A model generated the notes under the pieces. It saw only the letters and a list, made by a program, of their open reading frames with translations, was not told where the DNA came from and made no database searches. The translations under genes were made by a program, and so were the position numbers. From Verrucomicrobiota bacterium (GTDB taxonomy: Bacteria; Verrucomicrobiota; Verrucomicrobiia; Chthoniobacterales; Xiphinematobacteraceae): a stretch of DNA of 39,174 nt. This document shows, piece by piece, positions 30,890 to 38,889 of this stretch. Where the stretch lies: NCBI GenBank assembly GCA_023269545.1, contig JAHFTB010000019.1:1-39174 (forward strand). Direction: 5' to 3'. How positions within the stretch are numbered: position 1 is the first letter of the stretch; every line of letters starts with the position of its first letter.

Positions 30890-32053
30890 TCATTGAACTC
30901 GAACTGCACGGGTCTTATCTAGCTTTAGAACTCCGGAGGAAGAGAGTTGGGCTTTGATGTCGGTGATCTTTTCTCCCTGCCACTGAATGCTTCCCTGTTC
31001 AATCAGACGTCGAGCATCGCCGCGGGATTTGGAAATGCCAAAGCAGTTGGCATAGGCTCCAGTGATGAGGGAGATGAGGTCCCGTATATTGGGTGTGGGT
31101 GAGTAGGTAGGCAAATCAGCATGAGCCAAATCTCGTTTGCTAAAACGGAGATCAAAATCCTCCAAAGCGCGTTTTGCATCGGATGCAGAGTGGTAGCAGC
31201 TCACGATTCGGACAGCGAGGTCCTTTTTGGCCTGCATAGGATGGACATCGAGCGGCAGGTTTTCGCATAGTAGCAGTTCGTAGTAACGGCTCATAATAGA
31301 ATCCGGGATGCTAAGAAGTTTGCCAAACATCATTTCCGGCGTGTCGGCAACCCCCACTGCATTGCCGAGACTCTTGCTCATTTTCTGGGTGCCATCGAGT
31401 CCTTCTAAAAGTGGAAGAAGCAGGGCCACTTGTTGTGGCAAGCCCTCTTCCTTTTGAAGATCTCTTCCCACTAAAATGTTAAAGAGCTGATCGGTGCCGC
31501 CGAGTTCGATGTCTGCTCGTATTTGAACGGAATCCCATCCTTGCATGATGGGATATTGAATTTCATGGGCTCGAACAGGTTGACCTTGTTCGATGCGCGA
31601 TTTAAAATCTTCTCGTTGAAGGAGTTGTTGAAGAGTTAGGCGGCTGTTCAGACGAAGGATTTCTTCGAAGGACATGGTTTGAAACCATTCGCCATTGAAA
31701 ACAATCTGTGTTTGGTCTCGATCCAAAATTTTAAAGGCCTGTTCCTGATAAGTCTGAGCATTGGAGAGGACTTCTTCATGGGTGAGGTGAGGGCGAGTCA
31801 CTGAGCGGCCGCTGGGATCGCCAATCATTGCCGTAAAGTCTCCAATAATGAGAATGGCCTGGTGACCCGCTTCCTGGAATTGACGCAATTTTGTCAGCGC
31901 AACAGTATGGCCGAGATGAATATCCGGGGCCGTAGGATCGACGCCTAGCTTCACTCGTAACGGCCGATTTTCCGCCAGCTTGGAACGTAGTTCGGTGGGA
32001 CTGAGTATCTGTGAGCAGTTGCGAGCCAGGATTTCAAAAGTGTCTGATTTCAT
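30890..32053 (-). CDS. tyrS: Tyrosyl-tRNA synthetase
   Basis: The 387-residue class I synthetase charges tRNA-Tyr. HIGH motif variant HLGH at 46-49 (DPTAPDIHLGHTVAL), IGDFTAMIGDPSG, LGGTDQLFNILVGRDLQ, and KMSKS at 224-228; the C-terminal S4-like RNA-binding segment is about 325-387 (SRGDARRLIEQGSIQWQGEK). The long form with DPTAPDIHLGH resembles the TyrZ-type subclass. TTTGCTATAG directly precedes the ATG. It is downstream of the ACT-domain gene but separated from it by a terminator-like hairpin, so it may have its own promoter. Confidence 0.96.
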   Translation of the reverse strand: MKSDTFEILARNCSQILSPTELRSKLAENRPLRVKLGVDPTAPDIHLGHTVALTKLRQFQEAGHQAILIIGDFTAMIGDPSGRSVTRPHLTHEEVLSNAQTYQEQAFKILDRDQTQIVFNGEWFQTMSFEEILRLNSRLTLQQLLQREDFKSRIEQGQPVRAHEIQYPIMQGWDSVQIRADIELGGTDQLFNILVGRDLQKEEGLPQQVALLLPLLEGLDGTQKMSKSLGNAVGVADTPEMMFGKLLSIPDSIMSRYYELLLCENLPLDVHPMQAKKDLAVRIVSCYHSASDAKRALEDFDLRFSKRDLAHADLPTYSPTPNIRDLISLITGAYANCFGISKSRGDARRLIEQGSIQWQGEKITDIKAQLSSSGVLKLDKTRAVRVQ

Positions 32054-32089
32054 CTATAGCAAATCTATGAACCGGCGCGGTCTTGTTGC

Positions 32090-32122
32090 AAAAAAAGAGA
32101 GATCTGCCCGATTCCTGGGCAG
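32090..32122 (-). terminator. Intrinsic terminator-like hairpin between the ACT gene and tyrS
   Basis: On the minus strand CTGCCC (32122-32117) pairs perfectly with GGGCAG (32109-32104) around a 7-base loop. A pyrimidine tract ATCTCTC and seven T residues follow (32103-32090). It lies just after the ACT gene stop and could end that transcript before tyrS. The U-tract is offset by seven bases, so efficiency is uncertain. Confidence 0.5.
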
Positions 32123-32139
32123 GAATAGAAATATTTCCA

Positions 32140-32604
32140 CTACCGCGAAATATCGGATTGATTGAGTAGTTTAAAGTGTTCTCCCATCAGCACTGAGCAA
32201 GCGCATTCCATATCATCAGGATGAATAGCGAGAACGGATCTTCCCCGGGGCCGAATCAAAAGAGGGTAGGCAAATGAGATATTAATCTCAGCCATAAGGA
32301 GTGAACCCAGGATGTGCGCGAGATCCGAAGAGCTTTGAGGAAGTTCCACTAGGAGTACTTCGCTGGTGGTATAAGCGATCCCGTGTTTATCGAAGAGGTA
32401 TTGAACACGATCGGGATCGCTTACAATGATCCGAGTAATGCCGGATTCCGAAGAATCCAAAATGCTGATGGCAAGTACTTCAACACTATGTTCATTGAGT
32501 AATTTTACTATTTTTAGTAAGGCTCCGACTTTATTTTCGATAAAGACCGAAAAGTGGAGAACGCCTGAGCCATCCAGTTTTTCCAAAGTTTTCTGTACAG
32601 ACAT
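32140..32604 (-). CDS. Two-ACT-domain regulatory protein
   Basis: The 154-residue protein consists of two ACT-like units: residues about 14-75 (LHFSVFIENKVGALLKIVKL, VEVLAISILDSSESGITRII) and 78-140 (VLLVELPQSSSDLAHILGSL, LLMAEINISFAYPLLI). ACT domains bind amino acids and regulate biosynthetic enzymes. Free-standing versions like this are sometimes labelled acetolactate-synthase-like, but the partner is not evident here. No enzyme domain is attached. Co-directional with two secreted-protein genes upstream. Confidence 0.82.
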   Translation of the reverse strand: MSVQKTLEKLDGSGVLHFSVFIENKVGALLKIVKLLNEHSVEVLAISILDSSESGITRIIVSDPDRVQYLFDKHGIAYTTSEVLLVELPQSSSDLAHILGSLLMAEINISFAYPLLIRPRGRSVLAIHPDDMECACSVLMGEHFKLLNQSDISR

Positions 32605-32609
32605 CGGTA

Positions 32610-33335
32610 CTATTTGTAAGTATAAAGGATACAGAAGTTTACGGGGTTTCCTTCCGATAGTTGAACGCTGAGATAATGTTTTCCGCTAGTGACGGGTTCG
32701 GCTCCGAGGGCAGCCGTTGAGTCGTTTTCGTAGGGTTGCGTCGCAATGAGTTCTCCATTTTCGTTGTAAAGTTTGAGGACAATACGGGAGGGTGGGGTAG
32801 CCGCGACACAAAACCAATATTGATTTCCAGCGAAAAGATTCACCGCTAAAAATGAAGCTTGCCCTATGGGCGGGCTCATGGAAAGCCAAAAACTATCGCG
32901 AATTTTATAGCCATCGTTAGAGAATGCTCCCGCGAGTTCCAAAGCTTTTGAACGCAAAGTATGGTGGTTGTCTTGGCTGAAAAAAGGCTGACGTTCAGGA
33001 CTGGGAGTAGGGGATGCCGGACTCGGAAAGTCGGCGGGCTTCAAATCGGATGAGTCCGAAGTGAGGGAGGATTTCGGACTAGGCGGTGGGTGAGCTGGAG
33101 GACTGGTGGGTGCCGGATTTGGGGCATTCGCAGTCGAAGATTCCGAAATAGAGGGGTCAGCGCTGGCGGATCCGGAAGGGGAAGGATGAGGGATGGGTGT
33201 GGTAGCCAGGGCGGTGTAAATACTCAGGAAAAACCCCAGGGCAAAAAAAGGGCTTCGAATTGCCCTCAAGAAGTGAATGGGGTGAAGAAATGTCATTTTT
33301 AAAAAGCCCAGTGCTTGGGCAGCTACAATTTTCAC
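32610..33335 (-). CDS. Secreted protein with Pro/Ser-rich linker, unknown function
   Basis: The 241-residue product has a signal-type hydrophobic stretch (about 28-45, SPFFALGFFLSIYTALA), a low-complexity Pro/Ser/Ala linker (about 47-115) and a C-terminal globular domain (about 118-241). That domain has FLAVNLFAGNQYWFCVAA, IVLKLYNENGELIA and GKHYLSVQLSEG, a beta-rich pattern like pre-peptidase C-terminal domains. The GTG start overlaps the previous stop (GTGA); an ATG at 33296 is a fair alternative. Codons for the signal region overlap copy e of the A-rich repeat. Function unknown. Confidence 0.7.
   Translation of the reverse strand: MKIVAAQALGFLKMTFLHPIHFLRAIRSPFFALGFFLSIYTALATTPIPHPSPSGSASADPSISESSTANAPNPAPTSPPAHPPPSPKSSLTSDSSDLKPADFPSPASPTPSPERQPFFSQDNHHTLRSKALELAGAFSNDGYKIRDSFWLSMSPPIGQASFLAVNLFAGNQYWFCVAATPPSRIVLKLYNENGELIATQPYENDSTAALGAEPVTSGKHYLSVQLSEGNPVNFCILYTYK
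33234..33290 (-). repeat. A-rich core repeat, copy e, in a signal-peptide coding region
   Basis: On the plus strand CCCCAGGGCAAAAAAAGGGC, then TTCGAATTGCCCTC, then AAGAAGTGAATGGGG aligns with copies b and d. Here it is read in the opposite direction as part of the signal peptide of the secreted protein. GGGC and GCCC pieces around the A-run can pair. Confidence 0.6.
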
Positions 33336-34165
33336 GGGGGTGAAGGTGATTGTTCCAGAATATGGTTCATCATCTCCGCAGCGATTTGATGTAATTCTTT
33401 TATAGTTTCCGGAGAAAGCGGCTTTTCTACGGAGGTATTTACCAGAGATTGGACCTTACTCAACTGAGCGGCAATAATGACTAATGCCGGATTTGCCTGA
33501 ATTTTTGGGGGAAGAGCGGCAATTTTTTTGAGTAGGTAATCTACAATGGCGGGCTGTCTTAACAATTTTGCCGCTCCTGGCGTATAGCTATTGGTGACTA
33601 TGGCGCTTGTTGCTTGAAGGCCCCGGATCCATGCACCGATCGTTACTAAGATCATCAGGTCCTGATCTTTTTGTTCAGCCATGGTCGCCTTGACTTCGTT
33701 TTGAGTAGCTTCCAGTTCTTCTTTCAGAGTGGTCCACTGATTTTTTTCCGCAAATTCGTTCAGACTGCTTCCGCGCGCAAGGAGACTTTGAGAGACATTG
33801 AGTTTCTTGGCGAGATTGAGGATATCTTTACCGATGTTCTTCACGCCTTGGCTATCCTGGGCCTCGATGGCAATATAACCGTCTGTGATTAAAGCACCTA
33901 AGCTGAGGGCAATTTGGGGCCGGGTACTGGTTTCGGAAATGGCATCCCGATTCATCGAAATCCAATTGGCTTTGCACTGCTTATCGATGGCGGCAAAGAT
34001 TTCTCCCGGTGTGGGAATGAAAAGATTTTCCGGTTCAGCAGCCGAAGCCATTTGATCGGCGGTCAGGACATCCGGTACCGCAAGCGATATTGCCGGACAA
34101 AAAAGAGAACTAATGCAAATAACGCAGAGTATTTTCACAAAACAACTTGGAAAAGAAAAATCCAT
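33332..34165 (-). CDS. Secreted helical protein of unknown function
   Basis: From the ATG at 34165 the 277-residue product has a clear signal peptide (MDFSFPSCFVKILCVICISS, then an ALA-type cleavage region near residue 30; an ATG at 34189 adds eight residues). The mature part is mostly helical with an IPTPGEIFAAIDKQCKANW segment, ALSLGALITDGYIAIEAQDS and a long helical C-terminus rich in Ala, Leu and Lys. No known catalytic motif. The stop overlaps the next gene's GTG by four bases, so the two secreted proteins are probably coexpressed and may cooperate. Confidence 0.78.
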   Translation of the reverse strand: MDFSFPSCFVKILCVICISSLFCPAISLAVPDVLTADQMASAAEPENLFIPTPGEIFAAIDKQCKANWISMNRDAISETSTRPQIALSLGALITDGYIAIEAQDSQGVKNIGKDILNLAKKLNVSQSLLARGSSLNEFAEKNQWTTLKEELEATQNEVKATMAEQKDQDLMILVTIGAWIRGLQATSAIVTNSYTPGAAKLLRQPAIVDYLLKKIAALPPKIQANPALVIIAAQLSKVQSLVNTSVEKPLSPETIKELHQIAAEMMNHILEQSPSPP

Positions 34166-34308
34166 TGGAATGGCAAGGCAGTGCGTCATTTTAGTGAGAA
34201 AACGCTCTCAATGTAAAACGCCCTAGGCTGCTTTACACGAGCAGACTTAATTTTTCCAGTGAGTTGTGCTGGAGGTGGAGGGGGGATTTTCGCCACTGTA
34301 GAGGACTC

Positions 34309-36834
34309 ATGTCCGTTATTGATACTAGTCATTTGCCAATTCATCAGCTGAGATCTGAAATAGAAGCCGCTTTGCGGCGAGCCAATCGTTTGATCTTACA
34401 AGCTCCGACTGGTTCCGGAAAATCGACGCAGATTCCCCAATTTGTAATGGATCTGGGTTTGACGGGGAAGGTGGTGATTTTGCAACCCAGGAGATTGGCT
34501 GCACGAATGTTAGCCAGTCGAGTGGCTGCGGAACGAGGGGGAGCATTGGGACAAGAAGTAGGTTATCAAATTCGGTTGGACAATGTTTCTTCTGCTGCCA
34601 CACGCCTTCTTTTTGTGACGGAAGGAATTTTATTACGGCAGATGTTGGCGGACCCCCTATTGAAGGAGGTTTCGGCCATCCTTTTTGATGAATTCCACGA
34701 ACGACATCTTTTTGGAGATTTGACACTGGCTCAAGCTTTGGAACTTCAAGAAAAGCAACGTCCCGATTTAAAATTAGTCGTAATGTCCGCCACCTTGGAT
34801 GGGACGACTTTACGAGAGTATATGGCTCCTTGTGAAGCACTTCAATCCGAAGGACGCACTTTTCCGGTAAATATCACATATAAAAATACCCCGGAGGGGG
34901 AGCCCATATGGGAAGCAGCTGCCAGGGAAGTGGCGGCCCGATTTCCTCAAACAAATGGAAACGCCCTGGTGTTCATGCCAGGAGCCTACGAAATAGGACG
35001 CACCATCCAGGAGATTCGAGCCGAGCTGGGGGGCTCCGTCCCCGTATTCCCTTTACACGGTGAATTACCAGCTGGAGAACAAGATATCGCCGTGGAAGCA
35101 GGCAGTACAAGAAAGGTGATCGTTTCCACGAATGTTGCGGAAACGTCACTCACGATTGAAGGAGTCACGCTCGTAATCGATTCCGGTTTGGCCCGAATGG
35201 CAAAATACGATCCTCATCGCGGAATCAATACTCTTCTGATCGAAAAGATCAGTCGAGCCTCCGCTGATCAACGTACGGGCCGTGCAGGCCGGACGGCTCC
35301 GGGAATATGCGTCAGACTTTGGAGCGAGAAAGACCATGCTCATCGTCCCGCCCGCGAATTGCCTGAAATTCTTCGCATGGACCTTGCCGAGACTGTGCTC
35401 GCTTTGAAAGCGGCGGGAGTTCGCAATCTCACTACTTTTCGCTGGATCGATCCGCCGAAACCCATCGTTCTGGAACGTGCCATCCATCTGCTGGAGGATT
35501 TGGGTGCCATTGCCGAAAATGGAGTTGAAATTACTGCCATAGGACGCCGCATGCTCGCCTTTCCCGTTCATCCCCGCTATGCCCGCATGTTTCTGGCCGC
35601 CGAAAAACTGGGCTGTGTGCGTGCCGTAGCTCTCATTGCCGCCTTGACGCAGTCCCGCAATCTTCTTCTGCGAACCGATCGCCGAATAGAAAAAGAACGG
35701 GAAGATTTATTCGGGTCGAACTTTTCTGATTTTAGTGTGAGGATGCGAGCTTACGCCTGGGCAAAAAGACAAGGGTTTCGAACCGATGTCTGCCGTCGCC
35801 TCGCTGTTCATGCGGATTCTGCCAGGCAAGTGGAAAAACTCTTTGGCCAATTTTTGCAAATCGCAAAATCACAAGGCCTTACGGAAGACAGCGGGCCTGC
35901 GGAAGACGAGAGTATTGCAAAATGCATTCTTGCAGGTTTTTCTGATCAACTTGCGTGTCGCAGAAGTATGGGCACTCTGGTTTGTGATCTGGTTCATGGT
36001 CGTTATGGAATGTTAACCCGCACTAGCGCGGCACAAACGGAACGGTTGTTGGTTGCGGCGGAAATTAATGAAATTGATTCCCGTCCTGGAGAGCCTCACG
36101 TTTTGCTCAGCCTGGCGACCATTGTACGTGAAGAATGGCTTAAAGAGTTATTTCCTCAACATTTGCGAGAAAAGAAAGAGGTGATTTTTGACCATTCCCA
36201 AAACCGCGTGATAGTCCGGCGCTCCACCTTATTTCGAGATCTCGTCATTGAATCTCAAAATCGGGATGCGGAACCCTCTCATGAAACCAGCCAATGTTTG
36301 GCCACCGAAGTGCTAAAAGGAGAACTCAAATTAGCAGGCTGGGGAGAATCAGTGGAGCAATGGATCCATCGTGTGAATCGACTTTCCGAGTGGATGCCAG
36401 AATTGAACTTACCTCCCATGGGAGATTTCGAACGTAATTTACTCATCACACAGATCTGTGAAAATGCCACGTGTTATCGGGATATTAAGGAACGTTCAGT
36501 GATCGAAGTAGTACGAGCCTGGCTTTCTCCGCATCAGCAGCACCAGTTGGAACGTTATGCTCCCGAACGATTGGAACTCCCCGGCGGTCGCAAGGTAAAA
36601 ATCATTTATGATGCTACGGCAGATCCGCTGCTGAGTGCGCGAATCCAGGATCTGTATGGGGTGAAATCCGCCCTCCGCATTGCAGAGGGACGCGTCCCTC
36701 TCACGATCCACATCCTTGCGCCGAATCATCGTCCTGTTCAAGTGACCACGGATCTGGGCACCTTTTGGAAGGAGACCTATCCTGGGCTGAAAAAAGAGCT
36801 GCAACGTCAGTACCCGAAGCACCTTTGGAAATAG
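34309..36834 (+). CDS. hrpB: ATP-dependent helicase HrpB
   Basis: The 841-residue DEAH/RHA superfamily-2 helicase has Walker A APTGSGKST (32-40), ILQPRRLAARMLA (Ia), DEFHERH (127-133, a DEAH variant), VVMSATLDG, STNVAETSLTIEG and the DQRTGRAGRTAPG motif VI. The HrpB-specific C-terminal domain ends TDLGTFWKETYPGLKKEL and QRQYPKHLWK. The ATG at 34309 begins the family N-terminus; a GTG at 34264 would add 15 unconserved residues. The cellular role of HrpB is not firmly established. Divergent from the secreted-protein gene at 34165. Confidence 0.96.
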   Translation: MSVIDTSHLPIHQLRSEIEAALRRANRLILQAPTGSGKSTQIPQFVMDLGLTGKVVILQPRRLAARMLASRVAAERGGALGQEVGYQIRLDNVSSAATRLLFVTEGILLRQMLADPLLKEVSAILFDEFHERHLFGDLTLAQALELQEKQRPDLKLVVMSATLDGTTLREYMAPCEALQSEGRTFPVNITYKNTPEGEPIWEAAAREVAARFPQTNGNALVFMPGAYEIGRTIQEIRAELGGSVPVFPLHGELPAGEQDIAVEAGSTRKVIVSTNVAETSLTIEGVTLVIDSGLARMAKYDPHRGINTLLIEKISRASADQRTGRAGRTAPGICVRLWSEKDHAHRPARELPEILRMDLAETVLALKAAGVRNLTTFRWIDPPKPIVLERAIHLLEDLGAIAENGVEITAIGRRMLAFPVHPRYARMFLAAEKLGCVRAVALIAALTQSRNLLLRTDRRIEKEREDLFGSNFSDFSVRMRAYAWAKRQGFRTDVCRRLAVHADSARQVEKLFGQFLQIAKSQGLTEDSGPAEDESIAKCILAGFSDQLACRRSMGTLVCDLVHGRYGMLTRTSAAQTERLLVAAEINEIDSRPGEPHVLLSLATIVREEWLKELFPQHLREKKEVIFDHSQNRVIVRRSTLFRDLVIESQNRDAEPSHETSQCLATEVLKGELKLAGWGESVEQWIHRVNRLSEWMPELNLPPMGDFERNLLITQICENATCYRDIKERSVIEVVRAWLSPHQQHQLERYAPERLELPGGRKVKIIYDATADPLLSARIQDLYGVKSALRIAEGRVPLTIHILAPNHRPVQVTTDLGTFWKETYPGLKKELQRQYPKHLWK

Positions 36835-36999
36835 TGGTATAGCGAAGTCCGTATACCCAGGAAAATTCATGCTCATTTTATACGGGCTTCGCTATATAGG
36901 CTGCTTATTTGAAGAATGAAGAATATTTGTGTTGTTTCGGGGCCTCCTATCAGCGCGAAGGGTATTGATTTTCGTACCCTTCTCAAATAAATCATACCC
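36835..36999. repeat. Inverted-repeat hairpin downstream of hrpB, contains the 33-bp repeat
   Basis: TATAGCGAAGTCCGTATA (36838-36855) pairs over 18 bp (one G-T) with TATACGGGCTTCGCTATA (36879-36896) across a 23-bp loop, only four bases after the hrpB stop. The right arm is part of the 33-bp repeat also found upstream of rbfA (31/33 identity). No T-tract follows, so it is a repeat-type hairpin rather than a standard terminator. The remaining 100 bp show nothing definite. Confidence 0.6.
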
Positions 37000-37330
37000 A
37001 TGAGCATCAGTACATTGGTCATCTCACGGCGATCGGAAGCCAAGGGGTTTACAGAAACCCAAGCAGAAGGCGTTGCTGAGGAGCTGGTGGATATCGTTGA
37101 AAATAGCGATCTTGGTAACAAAGGATTTTTTGAGGGCTGAAATGGGAGGACTGTGAGCTGAAATGGGAGAGTTGCGGGGAGAGCGGAGATCCGAAATGGT
37201 TTCCCTAGAAACGAAATTGATAGCCAAACTGGGAGACCAAAAAGTCGACATGATTAAGTGGTGAATCAGCTTGCAGTTTGCCTCACTCACTCTCTCAGTG
37301 GGATGGATCTATTTTTTGCTAAGACACTGA
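37000..37330 (+). pseudogene. Frameshifted DUF1640-like coiled-coil gene
   Basis: An ATG at 37000 opens MSISTLVISRRSEAKGFTET, then QAEGVAEELVDIVENSDL. A one-base insertion near 37121 shifts to a frame reading TKDFLRAEMGGL, then TGA, AEMGELRGERRSEMVSLETK, LGDQKVDMIKW, TGA, and ISLQFASLTLSVGWIYFLLRH with a final TGA. This is the DUF1640 layout (N-terminal helix, coiled coil, C-terminal membrane anchor). The last part matches the gene at 38890 (QWMIGLQF...GLIYFLLRH). One frameshift and two internal stops make it a pseudogene. Confidence 0.78.
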
Positions 37331-37460
37331 AGTGGTATGTGGATTTGACGGGAAAATAATCCCAACGCGTTGCCAGGTGGTCCCCATCTCAAAAAAATGA
37401 AAGAGGTTTAATTTTGCCCTGGAACCACATGAGGTGCTAGTTCGTGGTTCGTGGAAGTTC
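37331..37460. other. Intergenic spacer with a heptamer array fragment
   Basis: The first 100 bp show no recognisable gene or promoter. From 37438 onward AGTTCGTGGTTCGTGG resembles the left arm of the 154-bp composite repeat at 14411 and continues into the end of the GT9 gene. Confidence 0.4.
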
Positions 37461-37472
37461 TTAGTTCACAGA
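37438..37472 (-). repeat. Heptanucleotide array fragment at the GT9 gene end, copy f
   Basis: On the minus strand units TGTGAAC, TAAGAAC, then CACGAAC CACGAAC continue the YACGAAC pattern. The TAA stop of the glycosyltransferase gene (37463-37461) falls inside the array, so the repeat sets the protein's C-terminus. Confidence 0.6.
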
Positions 37473-38759
37473 AATGTTGAGTTCACCAAAATTTTGCTCA
37501 GGAACTGCGCTCTCTTTAAGGAGAGTACTTCTTTTCTGCAGGACTCGGTATAATGTTTCAAATACCAGATCTACCGAAAGCATTTGCATACAAACATTGT
37601 TATTGCATTTAGTTTGACGGTTATTAAGGGCGTTAATGCAAGGGCTACAGGCAATGCCAGCCCAGAGGTTATGATTACGAGGGGAGGGCGATCCAAAAAG
37701 CAACGGGGTTTCGGGACCAAAAAGCGTGATCACATCAATATTAGTAAGAGCTGCAAAATGTGCCGGACCGCTATCGTTAGTAATGAGCACCTCGGCGAGC
37801 TGATAAACAATGAGTAGCTGGTGCAATGTCGTCTTGCCAGCCAAGGAAAAGCAACGTGGAGACTGGACTGCCCTGGCGAGATGTTGGGATTTTTCCGCTT
37901 CATCGGGCGCACCGGTAAAAGCAACTTGGATGGATGGGAAAGTGGAAAGAATACGTTTCGCTAATTCTAAATAGTTCTCCAGTTTCCACCGGCGTAGAGG
38001 GAGGAGGTCGCTCGCATTGGCATTCAATAAAATGAGCGGGCCTGCACTCCCTTCGGAAGCAGTGGCAATAAGGTGTTCGACCTCGATACGTTTCTCATTG
38101 CTTATACGTAAGAGGGGAGGGGGCACATAGGGTTCGGGTTTGACATGGAAGGTGGGAAAATCCTGAGGGGAGATAATATCCAAAGCCTGTATCAGGCTGG
38201 TAAAGGTATCGCTGCAATGAAAGTAGGGATTGTAAATCAATCGGTGTGTCATGAGGTCACCGCGATACGGCCCTTCTCCAAAGTAGGCATGAAATCCAAC
38301 GCGAATACGGGCGCCGGTGAGGTAAGCAATTACAGCAGTGCTCCGTGCAAAGAATTCCATATCCACACAAGCATCAATACGACGTGCGCGAATCTGCCGG
38401 AGCCGCTGAAGGCAACTGACTGCCATTGTGAAAGCAGAGTGTGTACGGATGGTAAGAATATTGTTGGGAGGAACGAGCTCCAGCAGATCCAGAATGAAGC
38501 GGTTTTCCTCAAACAGAAGAAAATAGACGTTTTCTGCTCCCACTCTTTTCACTGCCTGCCGAATGGCTTCGTAGGCGAGTACAGTGGATCCCTGCTCGGC
38601 TAGTTTGAGCAGAAGAATGCTGCGAGGTTTGAAGTGGACTTTGGAAGAACTCCCTCCCCCGCTCAATTGACGCCAGGCCGTCAACAGGAAACAGAAAGTC
38701 GCCCCAACTGAACGGTCGATCTGGTTTAAAATGCGTGCGTTAGTACTGAGTTTTCTCAA
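37461..38759 (-). CDS. GT9-family glycosyltransferase (heptosyltransferase-like)
   Basis: The 432-residue GT-B protein of the ADP-heptose:LPS heptosyltransferase family has RSILLLKLAEQGSTVLAYEA, NVYFLLFEENRFILDLLELV, LILLNANASDLLPLRRW, the donor-site ITNDSGPAHFAALTNI, then ITLFGPETPLLFG and the Cys motif ACSPCINALNNRQTKCNNNV. It has an N-terminal extension with a hydrophobic patch (IDRSVGATFCFLLTAW). A TTG at 38759 is the only visible start. Acts at the inner membrane on LPS or another surface glycan. The stop lies in a heptamer repeat. Confidence 0.85.
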   Translation of the reverse strand: MRKLSTNARILNQIDRSVGATFCFLLTAWRQLSGGGSSSKVHFKPRSILLLKLAEQGSTVLAYEAIRQAVKRVGAENVYFLLFEENRFILDLLELVPPNNILTIRTHSAFTMAVSCLQRLRQIRARRIDACVDMEFFARSTAVIAYLTGARIRVGFHAYFGEGPYRGDLMTHRLIYNPYFHCSDTFTSLIQALDIISPQDFPTFHVKPEPYVPPPLLRISNEKRIEVEHLIATASEGSAGPLILLNANASDLLPLRRWKLENYLELAKRILSTFPSIQVAFTGAPDEAEKSQHLARAVQSPRCFSLAGKTTLHQLLIVYQLAEVLITNDSGPAHFAALTNIDVITLFGPETPLLFGSPSPRNHNLWAGIACSPCINALNNRQTKCNNNVCMQMLSVDLVFETLYRVLQKRSTLLKESAVPEQNFGELNISVN

Positions 38760-38862
38760 TGTTTAATCCACGTGTTCCAACCAAGGGCAGCAAACTTTCA
38801 CGTACTACTTCCGTAACAGTAACGCATTCTGCAGTGGCAATTTGCTGCGCTGGCTGCTCCAT
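38740..38862 (-). CDS. Possible 40-residue ORF overlapping the GT9 gene start
   Basis: ATG at 38862 (purine-rich AGAGAAGAACAA just upstream) opens MEQPAQQIATAECVTVTEVV and ends 20 codons later at TAA 38742. It overlaps the glycosyltransferase TTG start by 20 bp and could be a leader peptide coupling its translation. No family recognised; it may be chance. Confidence 0.3.
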   Translation of the reverse strand: MEQPAQQIATAECVTVTEVVRESLLPLVGTRGLNIEKTQY

Positions 38863-38889
38863 TTGTTCTTCTCTCAGTATCCCGAAGAC

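Noticed and set aside
37160-37265. TGA recoded as an amino acid in the DUF1640-like gene
   Set aside because: Both internal stops are TGA, but TGA ends many intact genes here (including ATGA overlaps) and the gene also has a frameshift, so it is a pseudogene.
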